Shown: positions 1-7,849, numbered from the stretch's first letter. The stretch: DNA of 15,646 nt from an uncultured Mycoplasmatota bacterium (GCA_900547465.1 URHJ01000025.1:1-15646), one strand, 5' to 3'. Notes: a model not told the origin generated them from the sequence alone. Numbers and translations: made by a program.

Positions 1-53
1 GCAACTGACTCTTAATCAGTGGGTCTAGGGTTCGAATCCCTAACAGTCCACCA
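1..53 (+). tRNA. tRNA-Lys (anticodon CTT), 3' part; 5' part lies before the window
   Basis: Decodes AAG lysine codons. The anticodon stem is ACTGA (4-8) with TCAGT (16-20), around loop CTCTTAA, which gives anticodon CTT at 11-13. A 5-nt variable region (21-25) follows. The T arm is TAGGG (26-30) with CCCTA (38-42), around TTCGAAT. Then come the 3' acceptor strand (43-49), discriminator A50 and an encoded CCA (51-53). The D arm and 5' acceptor strand are outside the window. Confidence 0.95.
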
Positions 54-66
54 TTGAGAAATAAAG

Positions 67-97
67 GAATAATACAATTTTGTATTATTCTTTTTTT
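67..97 (+). terminator. Rho-independent terminator of the tRNA transcript
   Basis: A perfect inverted repeat (GAATAATACAA at 67-77 with TTGTATTATTC at 80-90) is followed directly by a run of T (91-97). It begins 14 bases after the tRNA CCA end, so it closes the tRNA transcript. Confidence 0.88.
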
Positions 98-105
98 ATA
101 TAAAA

Positions 106-221
106 GTTGCATTTTGGTGGCATTTTAGCGAAAAGGACATTCTCTAAGGATTATCGTTTTTTTGTTAAAGTATTTAAAACTAAATTTAGTTAAACTTAGA
201 AACTGTTGCAATTTTGTTGCA
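106..221 (+). repeat. Two phased pairs of GTKGCA hexamers next to the tRNA
   Basis: GTTGCA (106-111) and GTGGCA (117-122) are 11 bp apart. GTTGCA (205-210) and GTTGCA (216-221) are also 11 bp apart. All four are in the same orientation and each is followed by an A/T tract. The 11-bp phasing puts both copies of a pair on one face of the helix. Beside a tRNA 3' end this resembles tyrosine-integrase arm-type sites or remnants of an integrated element, but no integrase gene is present and chance in AT-rich DNA cannot be excluded. I see no gene in 54-270. Confidence 0.35.
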
Positions 222-252
222 ATTATAAATAAAAGAAGGATTATTTTCTTCT
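222..252 (-). terminator. Probable terminator of the amidotransferase/ddl/murF operon
   Basis: Read on the minus strand, AGAAG (252-248) pairs with CTTCT (238-234) around a 9-nt loop and is followed by a T-rich tract. It lies about 20 bases after the stop codon of the amidotransferase gene. The stem is short, so confidence is moderate. Confidence 0.45.
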
Positions 253-270
253 GATCAATTAAAAATATAA

Positions 271-843
271 TTACTTTTCAATTACACAATTTATAAATTT
301 AGAGAAGAGTAAATCACTTGATTCATCATCTAACATTCTTTCTGGATGCCACTCAACTCCTATTTGAAAAAATGAATAAACGCCTTCAACTACTTCAATA
401 ATACCATCACTACTTTTACCTACAATTTTAAACTCTTTTGAATCCAATACTTGTTGGTGATGATATGAATTAACAAGTATTTTATCTTTACCAACTATAT
501 CTTTGAATTTAGAATTATTTAAATTTACTAAATGTTTACAATTATAATGTTTTTGAACATCTACTAAAGTGTTATTAGTATTATATAAAGCCATAGATTG
601 CATTCCTTGGCAAATTCCTAATAATGGTATTTTATTATCAAAAGAATATTTTATTAAGTAGTCATCTAAAGTCCCTTTATTATCTCCTCCTGTTAATAAT
701 ATTCCTCCACATTTTTCTAATAGATCTAAATTATTTTCATTAATAAGAACTGGTGTTGCTTCAAACTTTTTTAGAGCTTTCATATAATATAAATCTGCTT
801 CCTTTGAATTCTCATACCTATTTAAGACTGCTACTAACTTCAT
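271..843 (-). CDS. Class I glutamine amidotransferase / gamma-glutamyl hydrolase (peptidase C26, PuuD-like)
   Basis: 190 residues forming one class I glutamine amidotransferase domain of the C26 gamma-glutamyl-hydrolase type. The nucleophile elbow is LGICQGMQ with Cys78. The His-Glu pair is in GVEWHPE (His166, Glu168). The TGGDN segment (51-55) corresponds to the oxyanion strand. Family members hydrolyse gamma-glutamyl amides such as gamma-glutamyl-GABA. It is last in the minus-strand run after ddl (25-base gap), so a role on gamma-D-glutamyl bonds of peptidoglycan stems or their fragments is an attractive inference, but nothing in the sequence proves it. The ATG start has no clear Shine-Dalgarno. 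A weak hairpin and a TATACT hexamer (858-863) lie just upstream, so weak read-through or a near-leaderless transcript are both possible. The family is solid; the substrate is unknown. Confidence 0.85.
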   Translation of the reverse strand: MKLVAVLNRYENSKEADLYYMKALKKFEATPVLINENNLDLLEKCGGILLTGGDNKGTLDDYLIKYSFDNKIPLLGICQGMQSMALYNTNNTLVDVQKHYNCKHLVNLNNSKFKDIVGKDKILVNSYHHQQVLDSKEFKIVGKSSDGIIEVVEGVYSFFQIGVEWHPERMLDDESSDLLFSKFINCVIEK

Positions 844-868
844 AAAAATAAAAAGATAGTATAAACTA
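844..868 (-). promoter_or_regulatory. Weak hairpin or possible -10 element before the amidotransferase gene
   Basis: On the minus strand, GTAGT/ACTAT can form a 5-bp hairpin (one G-T pair) followed by TTTTT, which could attenuate transcription after ddl. The same bases contain TATACT (863-858), a -10-like hexamer without a good -35. Both readings are weak. Confidence 0.25.
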
Positions 869-2092
869 CTACCTTAATTTTCCTTTCATACCCTTCATGC
901 CTTTAATTCCACCACGTTGTGAGAATCCTTTTAAGATATTTGTATCAAAGGAATGTGTTTTACTAACTCTCTTTTTATAATCTTTAATTCCGATATTAAT
1001 TAATTCATCTAATAATTCTGTATACTTAACTCCAGCTGCTTCCCATAAGTAGAATGCTAAGCTTCCTGGAATTGAATTAATTTCATTAACATAAACTTTC
1101 TTTGCTTTCTCATCTATTAGAAAATCTATTCTACAAACTCCTGCAGATCCTAAAACTTTAAATGCTTTAATGGCTATTTCTTCTACTTCTTTTCTCATTT
1201 TGTCAGATAAGTCAGCAGGAAGTTTTCTATTTGCAGAAGCCATCCCCTTAGAAGGTGTCTTCATAGGCATTTTCATACCTTTTAATTTTCCTTTTCCACC
1301 ACCGATGTACTTATCAGCATATGTTAAGAATTTATTAGCAGAAATAACTTCTTCGATTTCACTAGTTTTTTGGTGTTCATAGTTTCCTACAACACTGATA
1401 TTAACTTCTTTTAAATCAGTAACAACTTCTTCTACAAGAATTTTATTATCATATTGAATAGCATCGTCTATAGCTTCAACTAATTCACTTTCATCATCAA
1501 CTACTTTTATTCCTACACTACTTCCAGTACAAGCAGGTTTTACAATAACTGGATATTTTAATTTATTAACCTTTTTAATTACTTCTTCACTATCATTTTT
1601 ATAATCACAATCATAGAACCATACATATTTAGTCATTGGTAAATCTGAATCTTTAAATAAAGCTTTCATATAAACCTTATCTTGCCCAACAGCTGATGCG
1701 TAAACGTCTCCTCCTACAAATGGAATACCAATTGATTGTAAATATCCTTGTAATACACCATCTTCAACATTTGTTCCATGAACAATAGGGAAAGCTATAT
1801 CGATATCAGTAACTATTCCTTTAGGAAACCTCTTATTTTGTAAAACATAAGAACCATTTTTATAATATAGTACTACATTCTTTCCATATTTTTTAACTAA
1901 ATCTAAATCTTCATATACTTCAATATCTTTAAGCATATCTCCTGTATACCATTCTCTATCTTTTGTAATATAGATAGGAATGATATCATATTTTTCTTGA
2001 TCCATTTTATTCATTGCTTGAATAGCAGAGATTATACTAACTTCATGTTCAACACTTTCTCCACCAAAAATAACACCAACTTTAATTTTCAT
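869..2092 (-). CDS. ddl: D-alanine--D-alanine ligase with basic omega-loop insert
   Basis: 407 residues, ATP-grasp fold. It joins two D-alanines for the peptidoglycan stem, in the cytoplasm. Visible marks are the N-terminal GVIFGGESVEHEVS (Glu14 region), HGTNVEDGVLQGYL (105-118), where the usual G before EDG is V, GSSVGI (190-195), and the metal/D-Ala site NEINSIPGSLAFYLWE (336-351). Two low-complexity segments rich in Lys, Gly and Met stand out: an insert at about 265-289, where the omega loop closes the active site, and a C-terminal tail (392-407) carrying KGMK repeats. Start ATG has AGGAGG eight bases upstream. Its start is 12 bases after the stop of the MurF-like gene, so the two are probably co-transcribed and work in succession. 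A D-Ala-D-Lac or D-Ala-D-Ser preference cannot be excluded from sequence alone. Confidence 0.93.
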   Translation of the reverse strand: MKIKVGVIFGGESVEHEVSIISAIQAMNKMDQEKYDIIPIYITKDREWYTGDMLKDIEVYEDLDLVKKYGKNVVLYYKNGSYVLQNKRFPKGIVTDIDIAFPIVHGTNVEDGVLQGYLQSIGIPFVGGDVYASAVGQDKVYMKALFKDSDLPMTKYVWFYDCDYKNDSEEVIKKVNKLKYPVIVKPACTGSSVGIKVVDDESELVEAIDDAIQYDNKILVEEVVTDLKEVNISVVGNYEHQKTSEIEEVISANKFLTYADKYIGGGKGKLKGMKMPMKTPSKGMASANRKLPADLSDKMRKEVEEIAIKAFKVLGSAGVCRIDFLIDEKAKKVYVNEINSIPGSLAFYLWEAAGVKYTELLDELINIGIKDYKKRVSKTHSFDTNILKGFSQRGGIKGMKGMKGKLR

Positions 2093-2104
2093 TTTAAATT
2101 CCTC

Positions 2105-3724
2105 CTATTCATTATAACTATCAGGTAAATCATTTTCAAACAAAGCATATACTTCTTCATTACCAACTTGTGTCTCTATAAACTTATATGCTTCTCTTAC
2201 ATCATTATATACAATAATATGATCTTTATCAAAACCTTTTTTGATTAATCCTTCATAAATTGGCTTAGTATGACGTTCACCAATTAATACTGCATAGTCT
2301 GCAACTTCGGCAATCTCTGAGCCAAATTTTTTATTATATTCATCTTCCTTGTCACCAAGTTCAATCATACCTGGAGTAACAATAATCTTCTTACCTGGCA
2401 TCATACCAAGAACATCAACTGCTCCTTTGGCACCAACTGGATTAGAATTGTATGCATCATCTATCATATAGAAATTACCAAGTCTTTTTAATTCTAATCT
2501 ATGTTCAACTGCTCTAACACTACTAACTGCTTGTTGTAATTCTTTTACAGTTATTCCAAATTCACGTCCTAAAGCAACAGCTGCTAAAATATTATAAACA
2601 TTATGCTTTCCTAATAACTTAGTTTGAAATTCATATTTTTTCTTGTCACCTTTAAATATGATATTAAATGTTGTACCTTTATTGTTACATTTTATATCAG
2701 TTGCCCTAACATCTACATCTTCTGCTTCAATACCTATCCAAACAAGTTTTACTTTGTTTTTTAGTTTATAACTAACTTGTTTTGGATCATCTCTGTTTAA
2801 AACACCTATACCATCACTCGGAAGTGATTCAATAAGTTCGAATTTTCCTTTTTGGATATTTTCTTCACTACCAAAACTTTCTAAATGAGCAGTACCAATT
2901 CTAGTTAAGATACCATACTTAGGATGAACTAGGTCACATAATCCTTTAATTTCTCCTTTTACATATGCTCCCATTTCAGCAATAAACACATCTGTAAACT
3001 TATCCATATGATTATTAACAGTCATAATAAGGCCATTGTATGTATTTAGATTTCTTGGTGTTGGTAGAGCATTATATTTTACGTTTAATATATCTGCTAA
3101 AATATTTTTACTACTTGTTTTACCATAACTACCTGTAATACCAACTATTTTTAAATTAGGCATATTTTTAAGTTTGTTTTTAGCCTTAATTTTGTAATAA
3201 TTATATACTCCTCTTTCATATGGATAATTGATTATATTTGATAATAATACAACAAATCTATTTAAGAATGTAATAATAGAAATAATTAACAACATTATCC
3301 AAATCATAGAAACATTCTTATAATTAACACACAATATAACAGTAGGAATTAAGTATAATACTGTAGTAGTAAATATAAGTCTTTTTACACGTTTTGTGAT
3401 TACTAATGGTTTCTTTTCTTTTTTTGAATCTTCTTCTTTTAATTTAGATAAACGATATACTTCATATGCATATAGTGCTACTAAAATGATTACTAAACCA
3501 TCTAAGATATTTTCCATACCAGCAACTACAAAACTACCAATAATCGTTATGATAATTGAGCCAATTTGAATATTAAAAAATAAATCTTTATTCTTTACAA
3601 TCCATTTTAAATATCTATTATTTTCATTATATAAATTCTGTTGTAACATATGTAATGATTTTTTGGAATCTAGAGCGATAACACAATAAATAAGTAGCAA
3701 TAGCATTCCATAAATAATTAGCAT
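2105..3724 (-). CDS. murF: MurF-like UDP-MurNAc-peptide:D-Ala-D-Ala ligase with N-terminal membrane domain
   Basis: 539 residues. MurF adds D-Ala-D-Ala to the UDP-MurNAc-tripeptide using ATP. Residues 1-165 are unlike ordinary MurF: hydrophobic segments at about 1-18, 50-68, 73-90, 115-133 and 139-165 suggest four or five membrane helices. The Mur ligase central domain follows, with P-loop GITGSYGKTSS (196-205), AEMGAYVKGEI (249-259), GTAHLESFGS (277-286) and a candidate carbamylated lysine in QKGKFELIES. The C-terminal domain has the MurF-type IDDAYNSNPVGAKGAVDVLG. The soluble UMP/MurNAc-binding N-terminal domain seems to be replaced by the membrane domain. The ligase may thus work at the membrane, possibly on a lipid-linked or partner-bound substrate (inference). 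The Shine-Dalgarno GGGAGGGG lies inside the end of the upstream hydrolase gene, one base from its stop, which indicates coupling. Confidence 0.85.
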   Translation of the reverse strand: MLIIYGMLLLLIYCVIALDSKKSLHMLQQNLYNENNRYLKWIVKNKDLFFNIQIGSIIITIIGSFVVAGMENILDGLVIILVALYAYEVYRLSKLKEEDSKKEKKPLVITKRVKRLIFTTTVLYLIPTVILCVNYKNVSMIWIMLLIISIITFLNRFVVLLSNIINYPYERGVYNYYKIKAKNKLKNMPNLKIVGITGSYGKTSSKNILADILNVKYNALPTPRNLNTYNGLIMTVNNHMDKFTDVFIAEMGAYVKGEIKGLCDLVHPKYGILTRIGTAHLESFGSEENIQKGKFELIESLPSDGIGVLNRDDPKQVSYKLKNKVKLVWIGIEAEDVDVRATDIKCNNKGTTFNIIFKGDKKKYEFQTKLLGKHNVYNILAAVALGREFGITVKELQQAVSSVRAVEHRLELKRLGNFYMIDDAYNSNPVGAKGAVDVLGMMPGKKIIVTPGMIELGDKEDEYNKKFGSEIAEVADYAVLIGERHTKPIYEGLIKKGFDKDHIIVYNDVREAYKFIETQVGNEEVYALFENDLPDSYNE

Positions 3725-3725
3725 G

Positions 3726-4457
3726 CTATACCCCTCCCTCTATAAATGAATTTAATATACTTAAAATTCTTCCTAGATTTTCTAAATAAGCATAGTGAGT
3801 ACCAGGTAATACTATTAATGCTCCATCAAGCATTATTTTTTCTAAATCTTTGGCATCTCTAAGTGGAGCTTCAGTATCATTTTCTCCCCAAATCAAAAGA
3901 GTTGGTTCTTCTATTTGCCTAGCAAATGAAGATAAATCTTCATTTACTGTATTAACTAAGATTTGTCTCATCATTGGTGATGCAGCTTTATAGTCTCTAG
4001 AACCAATATATTTTTTCATCTTTTCTCCAATACTATCCATACCAGGTAGTGTTTTTATTTTTTTCAAAATACGAACCTTTAAAGATGGCTTTTTTTCAGT
4101 TCTAATACATGGTGCTCCAAAAAGGACTAATTTTTCTATGGCATTATTGGAAGAATATTTGATAGCAACTCTTCCTCCAAATGAATGTCCCATTACTATT
4201 GGTTTTTTAATTTTTAATTCTTTTACTAAATACTCAATTAGTAAAGCATAATCTTTGATAGACCATGGTTCTTTGGGCTCTTCACTATCACCAAAACCAG
4301 GAAAGTCTAATATTGTAATTCGGTGATTTTTTGATAATGGATCACCAAGAGGTTTCATCATTTCAATATTTTGTCCCCAACCATGGAGCAAAATAATATC
4401 ACTACCCTCTCCATATTGTATGTAATTAATGTTAATATTTCTATATTTTATTTGCAT
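3726..4457 (-). CDS. Alpha/beta-hydrolase fold protein
   Basis: 243 residues with a complete alpha/beta-hydrolase layout: HGWGQ oxyanion motif (25-29), strand and turn LDFPGFGDS (50-58), nucleophile elbow MGHSFGG with Ser92, acid Asp194 in LLIWGENDTEAP, and His221 in PGTHYAYLE. There is no signal peptide, so it is cytoplasmic. The substrate is not evident; the fold covers esterases, lipases, C-C hydrolases and haloperoxidase-like enzymes. It is first in the minus-strand unit with the MurF-like and Ddl genes and its last codons carry the MurF Shine-Dalgarno. A peptidoglycan or membrane-precursor role is therefore plausible but inferred only from position. Start ATG is preceded by GGTGAT. Confidence 0.85.
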   Translation of the reverse strand: MQIKYRNININYIQYGEGSDIILLHGWGQNIEMMKPLGDPLSKNHRITILDFPGFGDSEEPKEPWSIKDYALLIEYLVKELKIKKPIVMGHSFGGRVAIKYSSNNAIEKLVLFGAPCIRTEKKPSLKVRILKKIKTLPGMDSIGEKMKKYIGSRDYKAASPMMRQILVNTVNEDLSSFARQIEEPTLLIWGENDTEAPLRDAKDLEKIMLDGALIVLPGTHYAYLENLGRILSILNSFIEGGV

Positions 4458-4472
4458 TTTATCACCATTTTC

Positions 4473-4478
4473 ATTATA
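4473..4478 (-). promoter_or_regulatory. Extended -10 promoter of the hydrolase-murF-ddl unit
   Basis: On the minus strand, TGG-TATAAT forms an extended -10 about 15 bases before the ATG of the hydrolase. The -35 position (about 4496-4501) reads GTGATT and falls inside the preceding terminator hairpin, so promoter and terminator are interleaved. Confidence 0.5.
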
Positions 4479-4490
4479 CCAATATAAATG

Positions 4491-4521
4491 AAAAAAATCA
4501 CTATATAACAGTGATTTTTCT
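4491..4521 (-). terminator. Terminator of the rimP-nusA-infB-rbfA operon (probably bidirectional)
   Basis: AAAAATCACT (4493-4502) pairs perfectly with AGTGATTTTT (4510-4519) around a 7-nt loop. On the minus strand the hairpin is followed by seven T. It lies 16 bases past the rbfA stop. Confidence 0.85.
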
Positions 4522-4536
4522 TAAAATTATACATTA

Positions 4537-4884
4537 TTATTTGTCTTCTTTATGTATCTTTTCAATTATATCTTCTATGTGATTACCATAATCAATAGAT
4601 GAGTCATATATAAATTTTAATTCTGGTGTGTGACGTATCTCTACTCTTTCAGATAATTTACCGCGAACAAAATGACTTGCTCCATTTAATGCTTCTAATG
4701 TTTCTTTCTTTTTTGATTCATCCAAAACTGTTACATATACTTTAGCAAAACTTAAATCACTAGTAATATCTACACCAGTAACTGTAACAAAGCGAATGTC
4801 TTCATCTTTGATTTCAGTCATTAAAATTTGACTAATTTCTTCCATAAAAGTATGATTAAGTCTTTCTATTTTTACATTTGCCAT
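4537..4884 (-). CDS. rbfA: 30S ribosome-binding factor A
   Basis: 115 residues, usual length for RbfA. It is a single KH-like domain that binds the maturing 30S subunit near helix 1 of 16S rRNA. Family marks are the N-terminal VKIERLNHTFMEEISQIL, the central DLSFAKVYVTVL, and the C-terminal RVEIRHTPELKFIYDSSIDYGNHIEDII. The start ATG has AGGAGA 8 bases upstream, 20 bases after the infB stop. It closes the nusA-infB operon, as in Bacillus. Confidence 0.95.
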   Translation of the reverse strand: MANVKIERLNHTFMEEISQILMTEIKDEDIRFVTVTGVDITSDLSFAKVYVTVLDESKKKETLEALNGASHFVRGKLSERVEIRHTPELKFIYDSSIDYGNHIEDIIEKIHKEDK

Positions 4885-4904
4885 AATTTCGTCTCCTAAT
4901 ATTT

Positions 4905-7031
4905 CTATCTTTTTATTTCAACTAATTCATAAACTTCTATAATATCTTTTTCTTTGTAATCTTGACAATTTTCTAAAGTAATACCGCAATCCATATCTTT
5001 CTTTACTTCTTTTACTTGATCTTTTTCATGTTGTAGTGTATTAACTTTTCCATTATAAATTACTGTACCATCTCTAACAATTCTAGCATTTAGATTGTTT
5101 TTTACTACTCCAGATAGTACATGACAACCAGCAATTAATCCGACCTTAGAGAATTTAAATATTTGTCTAATTTCTAGTGTACCAACGATTCTTTCTTCAT
5201 ATTCAGGATCAAGCATACCTTTCATAGCATCTTCCATATCTTCAACTACTTTATAAATAATATCGTAGTATCTAACTTCTACACCGTATTCTTTGGCAAT
5301 ATCCATAGTTTTATTATTAGCACGTACATTGAATCCAATAATTAATGCATTTGATGCTGAAGCTAAGACAACATCACTTTCTGTTATTGCACCAACACTA
5401 CTTCTAATAACATTAATTTTTACACCAGAAACGTCTATTTTTTCAAGTGAAGATTTTAATGCTTCACTACTACCATTAACGTCTGCTTTTATAATGACAT
5501 TAATTTCTTTCATACCTTCTTGGATTTGTCCAAATAATTCATCTAATGTCATACCACTTCTGTTGCTATCTGCTTCCTTAGCTCTAATTTGACGTTCTTC
5601 AGCAATTTGTTTTGCTTGTTTTTCTGTTTCGAAAGCCATAAATTTATCTCCTGCTTCAGGAACGTTAGAAAGTCCAGTTATTTCAACAGGTGTTGATGGT
5701 GATGCTTCTACTATATCTTGACCTAAATCATTCTTTAATGTTCTAACTTTACCGTATGTAGTACCAACAACAATTGGATCACCAAGTCTTAGGGTACCAT
5801 TTTGAATTAGTAATGTTGCAACTGAACCGATTTGTTTGTCTTTTCTAGATTCTATTACAGTACCAGTTGCATAACGATTAGGATTAGCTTTTAATTCTTG
5901 CATATCTGAAACTAGTAATATGTTAGAAAGTAATTCATCAACTCCAAGTCCAGTTAAAGCAGAGATTTTACAGACAATAGTATCTCCACCCCACTCCTCA
6001 GGAGTAAGTCCTGCTTCTACTAAAGCGGTCATAATACGTTCAATATTAGCGTTTTCTTTATCAATCTTATTGATTGCAACGATAATAGGAACATTAGCTG
6101 CTTTAGCATGATCAATTGCTTCTTTTGTTTGAGGCATAATTCCATCATCAGCAGCAACTATAATGATAACTACATCTGTAACTGATGCTCCACGTGCTCT
6201 CATTTCAGTAAATGCTTCATGTCCTGGTGTATCAATAAAAGTAATTTTTCTATTATCATATAGAACTGAATAAGCACCAATTGCTTGGGTAATTCCTCCA
6301 GCTTCTCCGCTTGCTACATTACTTTTACGTATTGTATCTAAAAGTGTTGTTTTTCCGTGATCAACATGTCCCATAATTGTAACAACTGGTGGACGATAAA
6401 TTAAATCTTCTTCCTTGTCTTCTATTTCAAAGTTTTCAAAGTTAGAAATATCTTTAGTTTCTTCTCTTTTTAATACTTTGTCATAATCAAGTACTAGTAC
6501 TTCTGCAGTTTCAAAATCAATACTTTGATTTAGTCCTGCCATAATTCCTAGAGCCATAACTTTTTTTACTAATTCTGCACCAGGAACATCTAATAGTGTA
6601 GCAATTTCAGCTAATGTCATTCCTTCTTTATATAAAACAACATTACTATCAACACTGTCTTCATTACTTTGTAGTTTTTCACGATGTTTGTATATTTTTT
6701 TTCTTTCTTTCATAAAGCTTTTTTTAGCATCTTTACTTTTTTGAGAACGATTTTTTACTTTTTCAAAATTTTCACTATTATCTAGGTCGATATTAGCAGC
6801 TTCTGCTAAAGCTTCTGCTTTTTCTATACTTTCAATTTCTTCTTCATATTCACTTACATCATCTGAAATATAGTCTTCTTCATCTTGTGTTTCATTGTCA
6901 AGAAGAATAATATCATCCTCAGATAATAAAGATTCTTCATCATCGTAAGATATTCCTATCTTATCACACATCTTTTTAACTTTTTCTAAATCTAATCCAA
7001 CATCTAAAGCATAATCTTTTAAACTCATCAT
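4905..7031 (-). CDS. infB: Translation initiation factor IF-2
   Basis: 708 residues, similar to the short IF-2 forms of Bacillota. It delivers formyl-Met-tRNA to the 30S subunit and promotes 50S joining by GTP hydrolysis. An N-terminal IF2_N-type helix bundle (about 1-45) is followed by an acidic and then Lys-rich linker (46-125). A second IF2_N domain lies at 136-182 and the G domain has GHVDHGKT (221-228), GGITQ (245-249), DTPGHE (267-272) and NKID (321-324). Domains II, III and IV follow, the last with the fMet-tRNA-binding region. The start has two adjacent ATGs behind GAGAGGTGAT; I take the first. It sits between ylxR and rbfA. Confidence 0.97.
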   Translation of the reverse strand: MMSLKDYALDVGLDLEKVKKMCDKIGISYDDEESLLSEDDIILLDNETQDEEDYISDDVSEYEEEIESIEKAEALAEAANIDLDNSENFEKVKNRSQKSKDAKKSFMKERKKIYKHREKLQSNEDSVDSNVVLYKEGMTLAEIATLLDVPGAELVKKVMALGIMAGLNQSIDFETAEVLVLDYDKVLKREETKDISNFENFEIEDKEEDLIYRPPVVTIMGHVDHGKTTLLDTIRKSNVASGEAGGITQAIGAYSVLYDNRKITFIDTPGHEAFTEMRARGASVTDVVIIIVAADDGIMPQTKEAIDHAKAANVPIIVAINKIDKENANIERIMTALVEAGLTPEEWGGDTIVCKISALTGLGVDELLSNILLVSDMQELKANPNRYATGTVIESRKDKQIGSVATLLIQNGTLRLGDPIVVGTTYGKVRTLKNDLGQDIVEASPSTPVEITGLSNVPEAGDKFMAFETEKQAKQIAEERQIRAKEADSNRSGMTLDELFGQIQEGMKEINVIIKADVNGSSEALKSSLEKIDVSGVKINVIRSSVGAITESDVVLASASNALIIGFNVRANNKTMDIAKEYGVEVRYYDIIYKVVEDMEDAMKGMLDPEYEERIVGTLEIRQIFKFSKVGLIAGCHVLSGVVKNNLNARIVRDGTVIYNGKVNTLQHEKDQVKEVKKDMDCGITLENCQDYKEKDIIEVYELVEIKR

Positions 7032-7050
7032 AGATAATCACCTCTCTTTT

Positions 7051-7314
7051 TTATTTTTCACATATTTTTTCTATTTCCTTATATAAATCTTCATCTATGG
7101 TACATTCAAGTCTTCTTTCTAAAATTTTACTTTTACGTGCTTTATTTAGTACTTCTAAATCTTTCTTTATATAGGCTCCTCTTCCATTTGCTTTACCACT
7201 TAAATCGACAATGACACCACCTTCAGGTGTTCTAACAACTCTAAGTAGGTCTTTCTTTGGCAATTTTTCTTTAGTAACTACACAACTTCTTAATGGTATT
7301 TTTTTTACTTTCAT
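7051..7314 (-). CDS. rnpM: YlxR family RNA-binding protein (RNase P modulator RnpM)
   Basis: 87 residues, normal YlxR length. The family motif is present as LRSCVVTKEKLPKKDLLRVVR, then VDLSGKANGRGAYI with the conserved GRGAY (about 43-48), then the basic helix LNKARKSKILERRL. YlxR binds RNA and has been reported to modulate RNase P in Bacillus. Its ATG overlaps the stop of the upstream gene by one base (TAATG), with GGTGAT just before it, so translation is likely coupled. The L7Ae-like ylxQ that normally follows is absent; infB starts about 20 bases on. Confidence 0.92.
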   Translation of the reverse strand: MKVKKIPLRSCVVTKEKLPKKDLLRVVRTPEGGVIVDLSGKANGRGAYIKKDLEVLNKARKSKILERRLECTIDEDLYKEIEKICEK

Positions 7315-7838
7315 TACTTATCACCTATTTTCTTTTGTTTTACTTTAGCATTAGTACTTACATCACTAAAATTTTCCATTTTATATATTTGCATTAATAA
7401 TGATTGGTTAGCAGAAAATATTGGATTTAATGATTTAGTAGAATTTTTATTTAGTTTTACCAATTTTATTAAAGTATTTTGTTGCTCTTTAGTTATTTGA
7501 TAATTATTTATTTTAGGATTAGGGACTTCAATTATTGCAAAGTCACTACTTGGATATGCATCGTAATTACAGTAACCTAAAACATCAATAAGCATTGCTC
7601 TATAATCTGGAATTTGATTTCTAAGATAGTATATCTTTTTTGTATCCTGATCTAAATCAATTTTTTCAAATTTATCTACAATATCAATTCCATTATCTTT
7701 CAAGTATTTTGGTAACATTTCTTGATGAATGGGATCAATATTTCCAATTTCATCTAGTGCATAAAAATCACCAAATCTATCAACAATACCTCTATATCCT
7801 TTTTCCAATTCATTATAAGCAAACTTTTTTATTTCCAT
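7314..7838 (-). CDS. Unrecognised 174-residue protein inside the nusA-infB operon
   Basis: I do not recognise this protein. It is soluble, with no signal peptide or membrane helix. It contains aromatic-rich segments such as YRGIVDRFGDFYALDE (about 15-30) and YYLRNQIPDYRAMLIDVLGYCNYDAYPSSDFAIIEVPNP (about 70-109), a helix-forming stretch ITKEQQNTLIKLVKLN, and a Lys-rich tail KVKQKKIGDK. It starts 11 bases after nusA with AGGTGAT upstream, and ends by overlapping the ylxR start by one base. That tight spacing on both sides argues for a real, co-regulated gene. It is not the L7Ae-like YlxQ: the L7Ae fold signatures are missing and the position differs (before ylxR rather than after). A role in transcription or ribosome assembly is suggested only by the neighbours. 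Confidence 0.8.
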   Translation of the reverse strand: MEIKKFAYNELEKGYRGIVDRFGDFYALDEIGNIDPIHQEMLPKYLKDNGIDIVDKFEKIDLDQDTKKIYYLRNQIPDYRAMLIDVLGYCNYDAYPSSDFAIIEVPNPKINNYQITKEQQNTLIKLVKLNKNSTKSLNPIFSANQSLLMQIYKMENFSDVSTNAKVKQKKIGDK

Positions 7839-7849
7839 AAAATCACCTA

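Noticed and set aside
1170..1382. Plus-strand open frames opposite ddl, infB and rimP (also 5293-5592, 5920-6111, 9070-9258)
   Set aside because: All lie fully or mostly opposite well-supported conserved genes and show no family features.
7640..7840. Plus-strand open frame opposite the unknown operon gene
   Set aside because: Low-complexity composition and no ribosome site; the minus-strand gene is fixed by its coupled neighbours.
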